Notes: generated by a model from the letters alone, not told the origin. A stretch of 64,000 nucleotides of DNA from Aquirhabdus parva (GCF_003351745.1 NZ_CP031222.1:2524207-2588206), one strand, 5' to 3'; numbered from the stretch's first letter, positions 18,102 through 30,810 are shown. Numbers and translations are program-made.

Positions 18102-18232
18102 CACTGATTTTGAGACTATCATCACATTCTAATCGACTCATGATTTTCATGTACATACATTCACCCAAATAATCATGAGATTATCATTAATCAATATCCA
18201 TTTGATCTTTGAGGCGAAGCAGTACTGAAAAT

Positions 18233-18263
18233 AAAAAAGCGCATGATCAACATGCGCTTTTTT
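18233..18263 (-). terminator. Terminator of the adhesin gene
   Basis: AGCGCATG (18238-18245) and CATGCGCT (18251-18258) form a perfect stem with a 5-nt loop, flanked by A6 and T6. It follows the adhesin stop codon by 13 bp and separates that gene from the glycan operon. Confidence 0.9.
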
Positions 18264-18276
18264 CATTCAGATTAGA

Positions 18277-21200
18277 TTACCAACCGAAGCCAACACCAGC
18301 ACCGTAGGTTGCGACACCGCCGGATATACCCGCACCGATATTAACGCGAGCATTATCACCAACCTTGAACTTCGCACCCACTGCAACGGCATCAACACCA
18401 TTGAAATGTCCAACACCCAGCCCGACGTTCATCCGTTGATGTTCATTCATCTCAGGGATTTGAGTCAAGGCAGTCGCAGATGCGATACCGCGCGATGCGA
18501 CATTATTCAAGTCATCGATACGGTTATTCAAAGAATTCTGAACCGAGTTCAATTGATTGAGGTTAACCGCATCAGTTCCTCTGGTGCCTGGTGCAACGTT
18601 CGTGATCTGACGCTCATTACCGACCGAACCAACAGATACCGTATTTGCACGGTCTGCAACAGAGCCTGCACCCAACGCAACAGAATCATTTCCGATTGCT
18701 TTTGAGTTTGCACCCAAAGCAACTGAACGATCACCTGTAGCCACTGAATTAGGACCAGCCGCGATGCTATCTGTACCGACCGCTTTAGCACCTTCACCTG
18801 TTGAGTTCGCTTGGTAGTACTTGGTACCGGTATTAATAACGGTGTTCAAACCAGTGCTGATAGAAGATACCGAAACATTCGTTGCACTCAATCCGCTGCT
18901 GATCGACGAGACCGAGGTATTGGTACTGCTCAATCCACTGCTAATTGACGATACCGATATATTGGTATTGCTCAAGCCACTCGATATTGCCGAGATAGAG
19001 CTTGAAGAGTTAACAATACTACCGGCCAAGTTGCTGAGGCTACTACTGATCGACGATACCGAGGTATTGGTATTGCTCAAGCCACTGCTGATCGATGATA
19101 CCGATGTATTGGTATTGCTCAAGCCACTACTGATGCTCGATACCGCAGTATTGGTATTACTTAGCGCACTACTAATGTTCGATACTGAAGTATTGGTATT
19201 ACTCATTCCACTAGAGATTGACGACACCGCACTATTCGTATTGCTCAAGCCACTAGAGACTGAAGACACTGAACTGTTTGTGTTGCTTAAGCCACTCGAT
19301 ACTGAAGATACCGCACTATTGGTATTACTTAAACCACTAGAGATTGATGACACCGCGCTATTGGTATTACTCAATCCGCTAGAAATTGATGATACCGCAC
19401 TGTTTGTATTGCTGAGGCCAGTAGAAACATTACTCAAACCACTGGATACAGACGATACAGAGCTATTCGTGTTGCTCAATCCGCTCGATACTGAAGACAC
19501 TGCACTTGAGGTATCTGATAAGCCACTAGAGATCGATGACACTGAACTGTTCGTGTTGCTCAAGCCGCTAGAGACTGAAGACACCGCACTTGAGGTATCT
19601 GACAAGCCACTGCTGATCGATGACACGGAACTGTTGGTATTGCTCAAGCCGCTAGAGACTGAAGACACCGCACTTGAGGTATCTGACAAGCCACTAGAAA
19701 TCGACGATACAGAGCTGTTGGTATTGCTCAAGCCGCTCGATACTGAAGACACTGCACTTGAGGTATCTGACAGACCACTAGAGATCGACGATACAGAACT
19801 GTTCGTGTTACTCAAGCCGCTAGAGACTGAAGACACCGCACTTGAGGTATCTGACAGACCACTAGAGATCGACGATACAGAACTGTTCGTGTTGCTCAAG
19901 CCTGAAGACACGCTTGATACCGCACTTGAGGTATCTGACAAGCCACTGCTGATCGACGACACTGAACTGTTCGTGTTGCTCAAGCCGCTAGAGACTGAAG
20001 ACACTGCACTTGAGGTATCTGACAGACCACTAGAAATCGACGATACAGAACTGTTCGTGTTGCTCAAGCCTGAAGACACGCTTGATACCGCACTTGAGGT
20101 ATCTGACAAGCCACTAGAGATCGATGACACTGAACTGTTCGTGTTGCTCAAGCCGCTAGAGACTGAAGACACCGCACTTGAGGTATCTGACAAGCCACTG
20201 CTGATCGATGACACTGAACTGTTGGTATTGCTCAAGCCGCTAGAGACTGAAGACACCGCACTTGTCGTATCTGACAGACCACTGCTGATCGATGACACTG
20301 AACTGTTGGTATTGCTCAAGCCGCTAGAGACTGAAGACACCGCACTTGAGGTATCTGACAAGCCACTAGAAATCGACGATACAGAGCTGTTCGTGTTGCT
20401 CAATCCGCTCGATACTGAAGACACTGCACTTGAAGTATCTGACAAGCCACTAGAGATCGATGACACTGAACTGTTCGTGTTGCTCAAGCCGCTAGAGACT
20501 GAAGACACCGCACTTGAAGTATCTGACAAGCCACTAGAGATCGATGACACTGAACTGTTCGTGTTGCTTAAGCCGCTAGAGACTGAAGACACTGCACTGG
20601 TGGTATCTGACAAGCCACTGCTGATTGCAGACACTGAACTGTTCGTGTTGCTTAAGCCACTAGAGACTGAAGACACCGCACTGGTGGTATCTGACAAGCC
20701 ACTGCTGATTGCAGACACTGAACTGTTCGTGTTGCTTAAGCCACTAGAGACTGAAGACACCGCACTGGTGGTATCTGACAAGCCACTGCTGATTGCAGAC
20801 ACTGAACTGTTCGTGTTGCTCAAGCCGCTAGAGACTGAAGATACCGCACTTGAGGTATCTGACAAGCCACTAGAGATCGATGATACAGAGCTGTTGGTGT
20901 TACTCAAGCCTGAAGACACGCTTGATACAGCACTGGTGGTATCTGACAAGCCACTGCTGATTGCAGATACAGAGCTATTCGTGTTGCTTAAGCCTGAAGA
21001 TACGCTTGATACAGCACTGGTGGTATCTGACAAGCCACTGCTAATTGCAGATACAGAGCTGTTCGTGTTGCTCAAGCCTGAAGACACGCTTGATACAGCA
21101 CTTGTCGTATCGCTCAAACCACTTGAGATCGCAGATACAGAGCTGTTCGTGTTGCTCAAGCCTGAAGACACGCTTGATACAGCACTTGTGGTATCGCTCA

Positions 21201-24200
21201 AACCACTAGAGATTGCAGACACTGAACTGTTCGTGTTGCTTAAGCCGCTAGAGACTGAAGACACTGCACTGGTGGTATCTGACAAGCCACTGCTGATTGC
21301 AGATACAGAGCTATTCGTGTTGCTTAAGCCTGAAGATACGCTTGATACAGCACTGGTGGTATCTGACAAGCCACTGCTAATTGCAGATACAGAGCTGTTC
21401 GTGTTGCTCAAGCCTGAAGACACGCTTGATACAGCACTTGTCGTATCGCTCAAACCACTTGAGATCGCAGATACAGAGCTGTTCGTGTTGCTCAAGCCTG
21501 AAGACACGCTTGATACAGCACTTGTGGTATCGCTCAAACCACTAGAGATTGCAGACACTGAACTATTCGTGTTGCTTAAGCCGCTAGAGACTGAAGACAC
21601 TGCACTGGTGGTATCTGACAAGCCACTGCTGATTGCAGACACTGAACTGTTCGTGTTGCTTAAGCCACTAGAGACTGAAGACACCGCACTGGTGGTATCT
21701 GACAAGCCGCTGCTGATTGCAGACACTGAACTGTTCGTGTTGCTTAAGCCACTAGAGACTGAAGATACCGCACTTGAGGTATCTGACAAGCCACTAGAGA
21801 TCGATGATACAGAGCTGTTGGTGTTACTCAAGCCTGAAGACACGCTTGATACAGCACTGGTGGTATCTGACAAGCCACTGCTGATTGCAGATACAGAGCT
21901 ATTCGTGTTGCTTAAGCCTGAAGATACGCTTGATACAGCACTGGTGGTATCTGACAAGCCACTGCTAATTGCAGATACAGAGCTGTTCGTGTTACTCAAG
22001 CCTGAAGACACGCTTGATACAGCACTTGTCGTATCGCTCAAACCACTTGAGATCGCAGATACAGAGCTGTTCGTGTTGCTCAAGCCTGAAGACACGCTTG
22101 ATACAGCACTTGTCGTATCTGACAAGCCACTACTGATTGCAGACACTGAACTGTTGGTGTTGCTTAAGCCACTAGAGACTGAAGATACCGCACTGGTGGT
22201 GTCTGACAGACCACTGCTAATTGCAGATACAGAGCTGTTGGTATTGCTCAAGCCTGAAGACACGCTTGATACAGCACTTGTCGTATCGCTCAAACCACTA
22301 GAGATTGCAGACACTGAACTATTCGTGTTGCTCAAGCCTGAAGATACGCTTGATACCGCACTGGTGGTATCTGACAGACCACTGCTAATTGCAGACACTG
22401 AACTGTTGGTGTTGCTCAAGCCTGAAGAGACTGAAGACACCGCACTTGTGATATCTGACAGACCACTGCTAATTGCAGACACTGAACTGTTCGTGTTGCT
22501 CAAGCCTGAAGAGACTGAAGACACCGCACTTGTGATATCTGACAGACCACTGCTAATTGCAGACACTGAACTGTTCGTGTTGCTTAAGCCACTCGATACT
22601 GAAGATACCGCACTGGTGGTGTCTGACAGACCGCTGCTGATCGCAGAGACTGAGCTGTTGGTGTTGCTTAAGCCTGAAGACACGCTTGATACAGCACTTG
22701 TCGTATCGCTCAAACCACTAGAGATTGCAGACACTGAACTATTCGTGTTGCTCAAGCCTGAAGATACGCTTGATACAGCACTTGTCGTATCTGACAAGCC
22801 ACTACTGATTGCAGACACTGAACTGTTGGTGTTGCTTAAGCCGCTAGAGACTGAAGATACCGCACTGGTGGTGTCTGACAGACCACTGCTAATTGCAGAT
22901 ACAGAGCTGTTGGTATTGCTCAAGCCTGAAGACACGCTTGATACAGCACTTGTCGTATCGCTCAAACCACTAGAGATCGCAGATACAGAGCTATTCGTGT
23001 TGCTCAGGCCGCTCGATACTGAAGACACCGCACTGGTGGTATCTGACAGACCGCTGCTGATCGCAGAGACTGAGCTGTTCGTGTTGCTCAAGCCTGAAGA
23101 CACGCTTGATACAGCACTTGTCGTATCTGACAAGCCACTACTGATTGCAGACACTGAACTGTTGGTGTTGCTTAAGCCACTAGAGACTGAAGATACCGCA
23201 CTGGTGGTGTCTGACAGACCACTGCTAATTGCAGATACAGAGCTGTTGGTATTGCTCAAGCCTGAAGACACGCTTGATACCGCACTTGTCGTATCGCTCA
23301 AACCACTAGAGATCGCAGACACTGAACTATTCGTGTTGCTCAAGCCTGAAGACACGCTTGATACAGCACTTGTCGTATCGCTCAAACCACTAGAGATTGC
23401 AGACACTGAACTATTCGTGTTGCTCAAGCCTGAAGATACGCTTGATACCGCACTGGTGGTATCTGACAGACCACTGCTAATTGCAGACACTGAACTGTTG
23501 GTGTTGCTCAAGCCTGAAGAGACTGAAGACACCGCACTTGTGATATCTGACAGACCACTGCTAATTGCAGACACTGAACTGTTCGTGTTGCTTAAGCCAC
23601 TAGAGACTGAAGATACCGCACTGGTGGTGTCTGACAGACCACTGCTAATTGCAGATACAGAGCTGTTGGTATTGCTCAAGCCTGAAGACACGCTTGATAC
23701 CGCACTGGTGGTATCTGACAGACCACTGCTGATCGCAGATACAGAGCTATTCGTGTTGCTCAGGCCGCTCGATACTGAAGACACCGCACTGGTGGTATCT
23801 GACAGACCGCTGCTGATCGCAGAGACTGAGCTGTTGGTGTTGCTTAAGCCACTAGAGACTGAAGATACCGCACTTGTCGTATCGCTCAAACCACTAGAGA
23901 TCGCAGACACTGAACTGTTCGTGTTGCTTAAGCCACTAGAGACTGAAGACACTGCACTTGTCGTATCGCTCAAACCACTTGAGATCGCAGATACAGAGCT
24001 GTTGGTATTGCTCAAGCCTGAAGACACGCTTGATACAGCACTTGTCGTATCGCTCAAACCACTAGAGATTGCAGACACTGAACTATTCGTGTTGCTCAAG
24101 CCTGAAGATACGCTTGATACAGCACTTGTCGTATCTGACAGACCACTGCTAATTGCAGACACTGAACTGTTGGTGTTGCTCAAGCCTGAAGAGACTGAAG

Positions 24201-27200
24201 ATACCGCACTGGTGGTGTCTGACAGACCACTGCTGATCGCAGATACAGAGCTATTCGTGTTGCTCAGGCCGCTCGATACTGAAGACACCGCACTGGTGGT
24301 ATCTGACAGACCGCTGCTGATCGCAGAGACTGAGCTGTTGGTGTTGCTTAAGCCACTAGAGACTGAAGATACCGCACTTGTCGTATCGCTCAAACCACTA
24401 GAGATCGCAGACACTGAACTGTTCGTGTTGCTTAAGCCACTAGAGACTGAAGACACTGCACTTGTCGTATCGCTCAAACCACTTGAGATCGCAGATACAG
24501 AGCTGTTGGTATTGCTCAAGCCTGAAGACACGCTTGATACAGCACTTGTCGTATCGCTCAAACCACTTGAGATCGCAGATACAGAGCTGTTGGTATTGCT
24601 CAAGCCTGAAGACACGCTTGATACAGCACTTGTCGTATCTGACAAGCCACTACTGATTGCAGACACTGAACTGTTGGTGTTGCTTAAGCCACTAGAGACT
24701 GAAGATACCGCACTGGTGGTGTCTGACAGACCACTGCTAATTGCAGACACTGAGCTGTTCGTGTTGCTTAAGCCACTAGAGACTGAAGAGACAGCACTGG
24801 TGGTGTCTGACAGACCGCTGCTGATCGCAGAGACTGAGCTGTTGGTGTTGCTTAAGCCTGAAGACACGCTTGATACAGCACTTGTCGTATCGCTCAAACC
24901 ACTAGAGATTGCAGACACTGAACTATTCGTGTTGCTCAAGCCACTAGAGACTGAAGAGACAGCGCTGGTGGTGTTGCTTAAGCCCGTTGAGACGTTGCTC
25001 AGACCGCTAGAAACACTCGATACCGAAGTATTAGTGTTGCTTAGGCCGCTGCTGATTGCAGACACTGAACTGTTGGTGTTGCTCAAGCCACTGGATACTG
25101 AAGACACTGCGCTGGTGGTATTGCTTAAGCCACTAGAGACTGAAGACACCGCACTGGTGGTATCTGACAGACCGCTGCTGATCGCAGAGACTGAGCTGTT
25201 CGTGTTGCTTAAGCCTGAAGACACGCTTGATACAGCACTTGTGGTATCTGACAGACCACTGCTGATTGCAGATACAGAACTGTTCGTGTTACTTAAGCCT
25301 GAAGAGACTGAAGACACCGCACTGGTTGTGTTGCTTAGACCAGTTGAGACGTTGCTCAAACCGCTAGAAACACTCGATACCGAAGTATTGGTGTTGCTCA
25401 AGCCACTGCTGATTGCAGACACTGAACTGTTGGTATTGCTCAAGCCTGAAGAGACTGAAGACACCGCACTCCCAACTCCACTTAATCCACTGCTGATTGC
25501 AGACACTGAACTATTTGTGTTGCTTAAGCCACTTGATACTGAAGAGACAGCACTTGTGGTATTGCTTAAGCCCGTTGAGACATTGCTCAAACCGCTAGAA
25601 ACACTCGATACCGAAGTATTAGTGTTGCTTAGGCCGCTGCTGATTGCAGACACTGAACTGTTCGTGTTGCTTAAGCCTGAAGAGACTGAAGACACTGCAC
25701 TGGTCGTATTGCTTAAGCCCGTTGAGACGTTGCTCAGACCGCTAGAAACACTGGATACCGAGGTATTGGTGTTGCTCAAACCACTTGAGATTGCAGACAC
25801 TGAGCTGTTCGTGTTGCTCAAGCCACTAGAGACTGAAGAGACAGCGCTTGTGGTATTGCTCAAGCCACTAGAAACACTGGATACCGAAGTATTGGTGTTG
25901 CTCAAACCACTGCTGATTGCAGACACTGAACTGTTGGTATTGCTTAAGCCCGTTGAGACATTGCTCAAACCGCTAGAAACACTGGATACCGAAGTATTGG
26001 TGTTGCTCAGGCCGCTGCTGATTGCAGATACCGAACTGTTGGTATTGCTCAAGCCACTGGATACTGAAGACACTGCACTGGTTGTGTTGCTTAGACCAGT
26101 TGAAACATTGCTCAGACCGCTAGAAACACTGGATACCGAGGTATTGGTGTTGCTCAAGCCGCTGCTGATTGCAGACACTGAACTGTTGGTGTTGCTTAAG
26201 CCACTGGATACTGAAGACACTGCACTGGTTGTGTTGCTTAGACCCGTTGAAACATTGCTCAGACCGCTAGAAACACTGGATACCGAGGTATTGGTGTTGC
26301 TCAAGCCGCTGCTGATTGCAGACACTGAGCTGTTGGTGTTGCTCAAGCCACTGGATACTGAAGAGACAGCGCTGGTGGTATTGCTTAGACCCGTTGAAAC
26401 ATTGCTCAGACCGCTAGAAACACTGGATACCGAAGTATTGGTGTTGCTTAGGCCGCTGCTGATTGCAGACACTGAACTGTTGGTATTGCTTAAGCCTGAA
26501 GAGACTGAAGACACCGCACTCCCAACTCCACTTAATCCACTGCTGATTGCAGACACTGAACTATTGGTATTGCTTAAGCCTGAAGAGACTGAAGACACTG
26601 CACTGGTCGTATTGCTTAAGCCCGTTGAGACATTGCTCAGACCAGAAGACACACTCGATACCGAAGTATTGGTGTTGCTCAAGCCGCTGCTGATTGCAGA
26701 CACTGAGCTGTTCGTGTTGCTCAAGCCACTAGAGACTGAAGAGACAGCACTGGTTGTGTTGCTTAAGCCCGTTGAGACGTTGCTCAGACCGCTAGAAACA
26801 CTGGATACCGAGGTATTGGTGTTGCTCAAACCACTTGAGATTGCAGACACTGAACTATTGGTGTTGCTTAAGCCGCTTGATACTGAAGAGACAGCACTTG
26901 TGGTATTGCTTAAGCCCGTTGAGACATTGCTCAAACCGCTAGAAACACTCGATACCGAAGTATTGGTGTTGCTCAAACCACTGCTGATTGCAGACACTGA
27001 ACTGTTGGTGTTGCTCAAGCCACTGGATACTGAAGAGACAGCACTAGTCGTATTGCTTAAACCCGTTGAGACGTTGCTCAGACCGCTAGAAACACTGGAT
27101 ACCGAGGTATTGGTGTTGCTTAGGCCACTGGAGATTGCAGACACTGAACTGTTGGTGTTGCTTAAGCCGCTTGATACTGAAGATACCGCACTGGTCGTAT

Positions 27201-30200
27201 TGCTTAAGCCCGTTGAGACATTGCTCAGACCAGAAGACACACTCGATACCGAAGTATTGGTGTTGCTCAAGCCGCTGCTGATTGCAGACACTGAGCTGTT
27301 CGTGTTGCTCAAGCCACTAGAGACTGAAGAGACAGCACTTGTGGTATTGCTTAAGCCCGTTGAGACGTTGCTCAGACCGCTAGAAACACTGGATACCGAG
27401 GTATTGGTGTTGCTCAAACCACTTGAGATTGCAGACACTGAACTATTGGTGTTGCTTAAGCCACTGGATACTGAAGAGACAGCACTGGTCGTGTTGCTTA
27501 AGCCAGTTGAGACATTGCTCAGACCGCTAGAAACACTGGATACCGAAGTATTGGTGTTGCTCAGGCCGCTGCTGATTGCAGATACCGAACTGTTGGTATT
27601 GCTCAAGCCACTGGATACTGAAGAGACAGCACTGGTGGTGTTGCTTAAGCCCGTTGAGACGTTGCTCAGACCGCTAGAAACACTGGATACCGAGGTATTG
27701 GTGTTGCTCAAACCACTTGAGATTGCAGACACTGAACTATTGGTGTTGCTTAAGCCACTGGATACTGAAGAGACAGCACTTGTGGTATTGCTTAAGCCCG
27801 TTGAGACATTGCTCAGACCGCTAGAAACACTGGATACCGAGGTATTGGTGTTGCTCAAACCACTTGAGATTGCAGACACTGAACTATTGGTGTTGCTTAA
27901 GCCACTGGATACTGAAGAGACAGCACTTGTGGTATTGCTTAAGCCCGTTGAGACATTGCTCAAACCGCTAGAAACACTCGATACCGAAGTATTGGTGTTG
28001 CTCAAACCACTGCTGATTGCAGACACTGAACTGTTGGTATTGCTTAAGCCGCTTGATACTGAAGAGACAGCACTTGTGGTATTGCTTAAGCCCGTTGAGA
28101 CGTTGCTCAGACCGCTAGAAACACTGGATACCGAGGTATTGGTGTTGCTCAAACCACTGCTGATTGCAGACACTGAACTGTTGGTGTTGCTCAAGCCACT
28201 GGATACTGAAGAGACAGCACTAGTCGTATTGCTTAAACCCGTTGAGACGTTGCTCAGACCGCTAGAAACACTGGATACCGAGGTATTGGTGTTGCTTAGG
28301 CCACTGGAGATTGCAGACACTGAACTGTTGGTGTTGCTTAAGCCGCTTGATACTGAAGATACCGCACTGGTCGTATTGCTTAAGCCCGTTGAGACATTGC
28401 TCAAGCCACTTGAAACACTGGATACCGAAGTATTGGTGTTGCTCAAGCCACTACTGATTGCAGACACTGAACTGTTCGTGTTGCTTAAGCCGCTGGATAC
28501 TGAAGAGACAGCACTGGTGGTGTTGCTTAAGCCCGTTGAGACATTGCTCAAACCGCTAGAAACACTCGATACCGAAGTATTGGTGTTGCTCAGACCACTG
28601 CTGATTGCAGACACTGAACTGTTCGTGTTGCTTAAGCCGCTTGATACTGAAGAGACTGCGCTCGTGGTATTGCTTAAGCCCGTTGAGACATTGCTCAGGC
28701 CAGAAGACACACTCGATACTGAACTGGTTGTTGTGCTCAAGCCACTAGAAACACTTGATACCGCGCTCGTTGTATTACTGAGTCCTGTAGATACGCTACT
28801 CAAACCACTGCTGATTGCGGATACAGAGCTATTCGTGTTGCTCAAGCCTGAAGATACTGAAGATACTGCACTTGTAGTATTGCTTAAACCTGTTGAAACA
28901 CGGCTCAAACCACTAGAAACACTGGATACAGATGTATTCGTATTACTCAGACCGGTAGAGACATTACTAAGACCTGAAGAAATGGTAGATACAGAAGTAT
29001 TCGTATTACTTAAGCCTGTCGACACATTGCTCAAGCCACTGCTGATTGCAGATACGGAACTGTTGGTATTACTCAGACCAGTAGAAACGTTGCTTAAGCC
29101 TGAAGATACACTAGAGACTGAGCTAGTTGTCGTACTCAAACCACTCGACACTGCTGAAACAGAGGAGCTTAGGGCAGTTGTAGTAGCGAATAGCTGACTT
29201 CCATTAATCGCATCCGTGCTTGTTGCATTGATCGCTCCAGGTGCAACGTTTTTAATTTGACGTTCAAAACCCGCTTTACCTACAGAAACTTGGTCACCAT
29301 TACCAATTGCAGATCCACCAGTAAAGCCAGAGTATGTGACTCCATTGATGGTTGCGCTTGTTTCTTTAGTAGCATTAGTGGCTGTAGTAGATCCCGCACC
29401 TAACGCAACAGCATTATCCTGCGAGGCTGCCGAACCAACACCCAGAGCAACAGAAGCGACGCCAGTTGCTTTAGAGCGAGTACCGAATGAAGTCGCCAAA
29501 TCACCAGTAGCAACAGATTGAACACCAACTGCTACAGAACCATTGCCGGATGTCGTTGAAGCATAAGTACCTGCAGTGATGGTATCGCCTGTCAGGGTAT
29601 TATATGTCGTTGCAGCTGCGGTTCCTGCGATTTTGTCTAAATCATCACCACCAATAGCAACGGAAGAGTTACCTGAAGCAACGACATCATTACCGATTGC
29701 TGTTGATTGGTCTCCAGTTGCTTTAGCTACAGATCCAATTGCAACAGTTTGGTTGGTACCAGCAGCACCCGAAACTGTCGCATTACCGAGTGCGACAGCA
29801 CCATTTCCACTCGCAGTTGAAGAACTACCCAGCGCCACTGAATTTAAAGATGAGGCAGCAACGGTTGCACCCAGACCTGCAGCAATACCTGCTGTAGCTC
29901 CAGCATTAACAATTGATTTGCCACCCAAAGCAATAGAGTCTGTACCTAATGCTTGAGCACCGAGAGTGGTTGCAGAAGATGTCTCGGCAGCCCCAGAATA
30001 TCCACCTAATGCCAGACCACCTGTTGTGGCCTGAGTTCCAGTACCGACCGCTACGCCGTTAGTTGCAGTTGCCCCTACGTATGCATTACGACCAATCGCA
30101 ATTGAACGATCTGCGAGACCTTGTGCTGAACTAGCACTGGTTGCTGTTCCCTCATTACTATTACCAGCATTGTTACCCCCCCCAATTGCTACGGAAGATA

Positions 30201-30810
30201 AACCATTCGCAAAAGTATCGTTACCAATTGCTGTAGCACCTTGCGCAGCTTTGATATAAGTAATGCTAGCACCACTACCATACCCTGTCGCACCAGCATG
30301 TGCACCTGAACCCATCGCAATTGCACCATTTGCGCCAGCATGGGAATCTTGACCAAAAGCTTGGTTGAAACCAGATGAACCATTACCGCCAGCGCCTGAA
30401 CCAAATGCAGTGGCATTTCCACCAATCGCAATCGTATTACTATCTACAAAAGCTCCAGCAACTTTTGTTGTATTCCCTGATGTCGTGACACCATTAGTAC
30501 CATTACCAATTGCAATCGCACCTGTTCCGTTTGTAGTCACATTCCCAGAACTACCAACATTATTATCCCCGATGGCGTAATTCGCAAAAGCCGAATTCCC
30601 CTGCAGGAATACCACGCTCACAGCAACCGCAATCAATGATCTTTTTAAAAGTCCACTTGAAGTGTGGCTTTGTTCTTGTTGTCCACCTTCTACGCGACTA
30701 ATGCTACCTACTGAGGAATGGCTACTCTTTCCTTGAGCCTTTGTAATTTCGGAAACTGCAACCCATGTATTATGCGCCTTGCTCCAAATAACACGATAAA
30801 TCTTATTCAT
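18277..30810 (-). CDS. Giant trimeric autotransporter adhesin (YadA/Ata type) with serine-rich repeat stalk
   Basis: This 4,177-residue type Vc autotransporter would form homotrimeric surface fibres. It opens with an extended signal peptide ([21 protein letters not shown], hydrophobic core ending SAFA near residue 78). A YadA-like head with repeated AIGxxA/VALGxxS motifs follows to about residue 500, with a neck [26 protein letters not shown]. The stalk spans about residues 540-4000 and is built from 14-residue modules such as [14 protein letters not shown] and [14 protein letters not shown], with Val, Val/Ile, Leu and Thr at coiled-coil-like spacing. It is about 43% Ser and nearly uncharged. 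A short second head and neck ([41 protein letters not shown]) precede the C-terminal beta-barrel anchor ending GAGVGFGW. The neighbouring glycan locus suggests that the stalk is glycosylated (inference). Confidence 0.95.
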   Translation of the reverse strand: MNKIYRVIWSKAHNTWVAVSEITKAQGKSSHSSVGSISRVEGGQQEQSHTSSGLLKRSLIAVAVSVVFLQGNSAFANYAIGDNNVGSSGNVTTNGTGAIAIGNGTNGVTTSGNTTKVAGAFVDSNTIAIGGNATAFGSGAGGNGSSGFNQAFGQDSHAGANGAIAMGSGAHAGATGYGSGASITYIKAAQGATAIGNDTFANGLSSVAIGGGNNAGNSNEGTATSASSAQGLADRSIAIGRNAYVGATATNGVAVGTGTQATTGGLALGGYSGAAETSSATTLGAQALGTDSIALGGKSIVNAGATAGIAAGLGATVAASSLNSVALGSSSTASGNGAVALGNATVSGAAGTNQTVAIGSVAKATGDQSTAIGNDVVASGNSSVAIGGDDLDKIAGTAAATTYNTLTGDTITAGTYASTTSGNGSVAVGVQSVATGDLATSFGTRSKATGVASVALGVGSAASQDNAVALGAGSTTATNATKETSATINGVTYSGFTGGSAIGNGDQVSVGKAGFERQIKNVAPGAINATSTDAINGSQLFATTTALSSSVSAVSSGLSTTTSSVSSVSSGLSNVSTGLSNTNSSVSAISSGLSNVSTGLSNTNTSVSTISSGLSNVSTGLSNTNTSVSSVSSGLSRVSTGLSNTTSAVSSVSSGLSNTNSSVSAISSGLSSVSTGLSNTTSAVSSVSSGLSTTTSSVSSVSSGLSNVSTGLSNTTSAVSSVSSGLSNTNSSVSAISSGLSNTNTSVSSVSSGLSNVSTGLSNTTSAVSSVSSGLSNTNSSVSAISSGLSNTNTSVSSVSSGLSNVSTGLSNTTSAVSSVSSGLSNTNSSVSAISSGLSNTNTSVSSVSSGLSNVSTGLSNTTSAVSSVSSGLSNTNSSVSAISSGLSNTNTSVSSVSSGLSNVSTGLSNTTSAVSSVSSGLSNTNSSVSAISSGLSNTNTSVSSVSSGLSNVSTGLSNTTSAVSSVSSGLSNTNSSVSAISSGLSNTNTSVSSVSSGLSNVSTGLSNTTSAVSSVSSGLSNTNSSVSAISSGLSNTNTSVSSVSSGLSNVSTGLSNTTSAVSSVSSGLSNTNSSVSAISSGLSNTNTSVSSVSSGLSNVSTGLSNTTSAVSSVSSGLSNTNSSVSAISSGLSNTNTSVSSVSSGLSNVSTGLSNTTSAVSSVSSGLSNTNSSVSAISSGLSNTNTSVSSVSSGLSNVSTGLSNTTSAVSSVSSGLSNTNSSVSAISSGLSNTNTSVSSVSSGLSNVSTGLSNTTSAVSSVSSGLSNTNSSVSAISSGLSNTNTSVSSVSSGLSNVSTGLSNTTSAVSSVSSGLSNTNSSVSAISSGLSNTNTSVSSVSSGLSNVSTGLSNTTSAVSSVSSGLSNTNSSVSAISSGLSNTNTSVSSVSSGLSNVSTGLSNTTSAVSSVSSGLSNTNSSVSAISSGLSGVGSAVSSVSSGLSNTNSSVSAISSGLSNTNTSVSSVSSGLSNVSTGLSNTTSAVSSVSSGLSNTNSSVSAISSGLSNTNTSVSSVSSGLSNVSTGLSNTTSAVSSVSSGLSNTNSSVSAISSGLSNTNTSVSSVSSGLSNVSTGLSNTTSAVSSVSSGLSNTNSSVSAISSGLSNTNTSVSSVSSGLSNVSTGLSNTNSSVSAISSGLSNTNTSVSSVSSGLSNTTSAVSSVSSGLSNTNSSVSAISSGLSNTNTSVSSVSSGLSNVSTGLSNTTSAVSSVSSGLSNTNSSVSAISSGLSNTNTSVSSVSSGLSNVSTGLSNTTSAVSSVSSGLSNTNSSVSAISSGLSGVGSAVSSVSSGLSNTNSSVSAISSGLSNTNTSVSSVSSGLSNVSTGLSNTTSAVSSVSSGLSNTNSSVSAISSGLSDTTSAVSSVSSGLSNTNSSVSAISSGLSDTTSAVSSVSSGLSNTTSAVSSVSSGLSNTNSSVSAISSGLSNTNTSVSSVSSGLSNVSTGLSNTTSAVSSVSSGLSNTNSSVSAISSGLSDTTSAVSSVSSGLSNTNSSVSAISSGLSDTTSAVSSVSSGLSNTNSSVSAISSGLSDTTSAVSSVSSGLSNTNSSVSAISSGLSDTTSAVSSVSSGLSNTNSSVSAISSGLSDTTSAVSSVSSGLSNTNSSVSAISSGLSDTTSAVSSVSSGLSNTNSSVSAISSGLSDTTSAVSSVSSGLSNTNSSVSAISSGLSDTTSAVSSVSSGLSNTNSSVSAISSGLSDTTSAVSSVSSGLSNTNSSVSAISSGLSDTTSAVSSVSSGLSNTNSSVSAISSGLSDTTSAVSSVSSGLSNTNSSVSAISSGLSDTTSAVSSVSSGLSNTNSSVSAISSGLSDTTSAVSSVSSGLSNTNSSVSAISSGLSDTTSAVSSVSSGLSNTNSSVSAISSGLSDTTSAVSSVSSGLSNTNSSVSAISSGLSDTTSAVSSVSSGLSNTNSSVSAISSGLSDITSAVSSVSSGLSNTNSSVSAISSGLSDTTSAVSSVSSGLSNTNSSVSAISSGLSDTTSAVSSVSSGLSNTNSSVSAISSGLSDTTSAVSSVSSGLSNTNSSVSAISSGLSDTTSAVSSVSSGLSNTNSSVSAISSGLSDTTSAVSSVSSGLSNTNSSVSAISSGLSDTTSAVSSVSSGLSNTNSSVSAISSGLSDTTSAVSSVSSGLSNTNSSVSAISSGLSDTTSAVSSVSSGLSNTNSSVSAISSGLSDTTSAVSSVSSGLSNTNSSVSAISSGLSDTTSAVSSVSSGLSNTNSSVSAISSGLSDTTSAVSSVSSGLSNTNSSVSAISSGLSDITSAVSSVSSGLSNTNSSVSAISSGLSDITSAVSSVSSGLSNTNSSVSAISSGLSDTTSAVSSVSSGLSNTNSSVSAISSGLSDTTSAVSSVSSGLSNTNSSVSAISSGLSDTTSAVSSVSSGLSNTNSSVSAISSGLSDTTSAVSSVSSGLSNTNSSVSAISSGLSDTTSAVSSVSSGLSNTNSSVSAISSGLSDTTSAVSSVSSGLSNTNSSVSAISSGLSDTTSAVSSVSSGLSNTNSSVSSISSGLSDTSSAVSSVSSGLSNTNSSVSAISSGLSDTTSAVSSVSSGLSNTNSSVSAISSGLSDTTSAVSSVSSGLSNTNSSVSAISSGLSDTTSAVSSVSSGLSNTNSSVSAISSGLSDTTSAVSSVSSGLSNTNSSVSAISSGLSDTTSAVSSVSSGLSNTNSSVSAISSGLSDTTSAVSSVSSGLSNTNSSVSAISSGLSDTTSAVSSVSSGLSNTNSSVSAISSGLSDTTSAVSSVSSGLSNTNSSVSAISSGLSDTTSAVSSVSSGLSNTNSSVSAISSGLSDTTSAVSSVSSGLSNTNSSVSSISSGLSDTSSAVSSVSSGLSNTNSSVSAISSGLSDTTSAVSSVSSGLSNTNSSVSAISSGLSDTTSAVSSVSSGLSNTNSSVSAISSGLSDTTSAVSSVSSGLSNTNSSVSSISSGLSDTSSAVSSVSSGLSNTNSSVSSISSGLSDTSSAVSSVSSGLSNTNSSVSSISSGLSDTSSAVSSVSSGLSNTNSSVSSISSGLSDTTSAVSSVSSGLSNTNSSVSSISSGLSDTSSAVSSVSSGLSNTNSSVSSISSGLSDTSSAVSSVSSGLSNTNSSVSSISSGLSDTSSAVSSVSSGLSNTNSSVSSISSGLSDTSSAVSSVSSGLSNTNSSVSSISSGLSDTSSAVSSVSSGLSNTNSSVSSISSGLSDTSSAVSSVSSGLSNTNSSVSSISSGLSDTSSAVSSVSSGLSNTNSSVSSISSGLSDTSSAVSSVSSGLSNTNSSVSSISSGLSDTSSAVSSVSSGLSNTNSSVSSVSSGLSNVSTGLSNTNSAVSSISSGLSNTNSAVSSISSGLSNTNSAVSSVSSGLSNTNSSVSSVSSGLSNTNSAVSSISSGMSNTNTSVSNISSALSNTNTAVSSISSGLSNTNTSVSSISSGLSNTNTSVSSISSSLSNLAGSIVNSSSSISAISSGLSNTNISVSSISSGLSSTNTSVSSISSGLSATNVSVSSISTGLNTVINTGTKYYQANSTGEGAKAVGTDSIAAGPNSVATGDRSVALGANSKAIGNDSVALGAGSVADRANTVSVGSVGNERQITNVAPGTRGTDAVNLNQLNSVQNSLNNRIDDLNNVASRGIASATALTQIPEMNEHQRMNVGLGVGHFNGVDAVAVGAKFKVGDNARVNIGAGISGGVATYGAGVGFGW
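19490..24960 (-). repeat. 84-bp tandem repeat zone of the adhesin stalk
   Basis: The coding repeat is 28 residues (84 bp), two 14-residue modules: [16 protein letters not shown] plus [14 protein letters not shown]. The C-terminal part (about 19490-20580) carries mainly the [12 protein letters not shown] variant, the rest mainly [12 protein letters not shown]. Longer blocks are duplicated in exact multiples of 84 bp: the element beginning TGAGGTATCT at 20851 recurs at 21775 (924 bp, 11 units), and the one beginning GCTGATTGCAGATACAG at 20956 recurs at 21292 (4 units) and 21880 (11 units). At this spacing there are about 65 units. Confidence 0.9.
24960..28700 (-). repeat. 147-bp higher-order repeat zone of the adhesin stalk
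   Basis: Here the unit is 49 residues (147 bp): 14+21+14, the 21-residue module containing [16 protein letters not shown]. The marker CCCGTTGAG occurs at 26621, 26768, 26915, 27062 and 27209, exactly 147 bp apart each time. Two units near 25471 and 26521 carry a SGVGS variant, 1,050 bp apart, again a multiple of 21 bp. At this spacing there are about 25 units. Confidence 0.9.

Noticed and set aside
18850-29190. CRISPR array or non-coding satellite
   Set aside because: Units are contiguous without spacers, keep the adhesin frame throughout and encode a regular peptide; there are no cas genes.
18821-29197. A 3,458-codon plus-strand frame as a real gene
   Set aside because: It lies wholly opposite the adhesin stalk, has no ribosome-binding site, signal peptide or domain, and is the automatic result of a stop-free repeat unit divisible by three.
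29336-30580. Several plus-strand frames of 60-130 codons opposite the adhesin head
   Set aside because: They are shadows of the Gly/Ala-rich head repeats on the other strand and show no family features.
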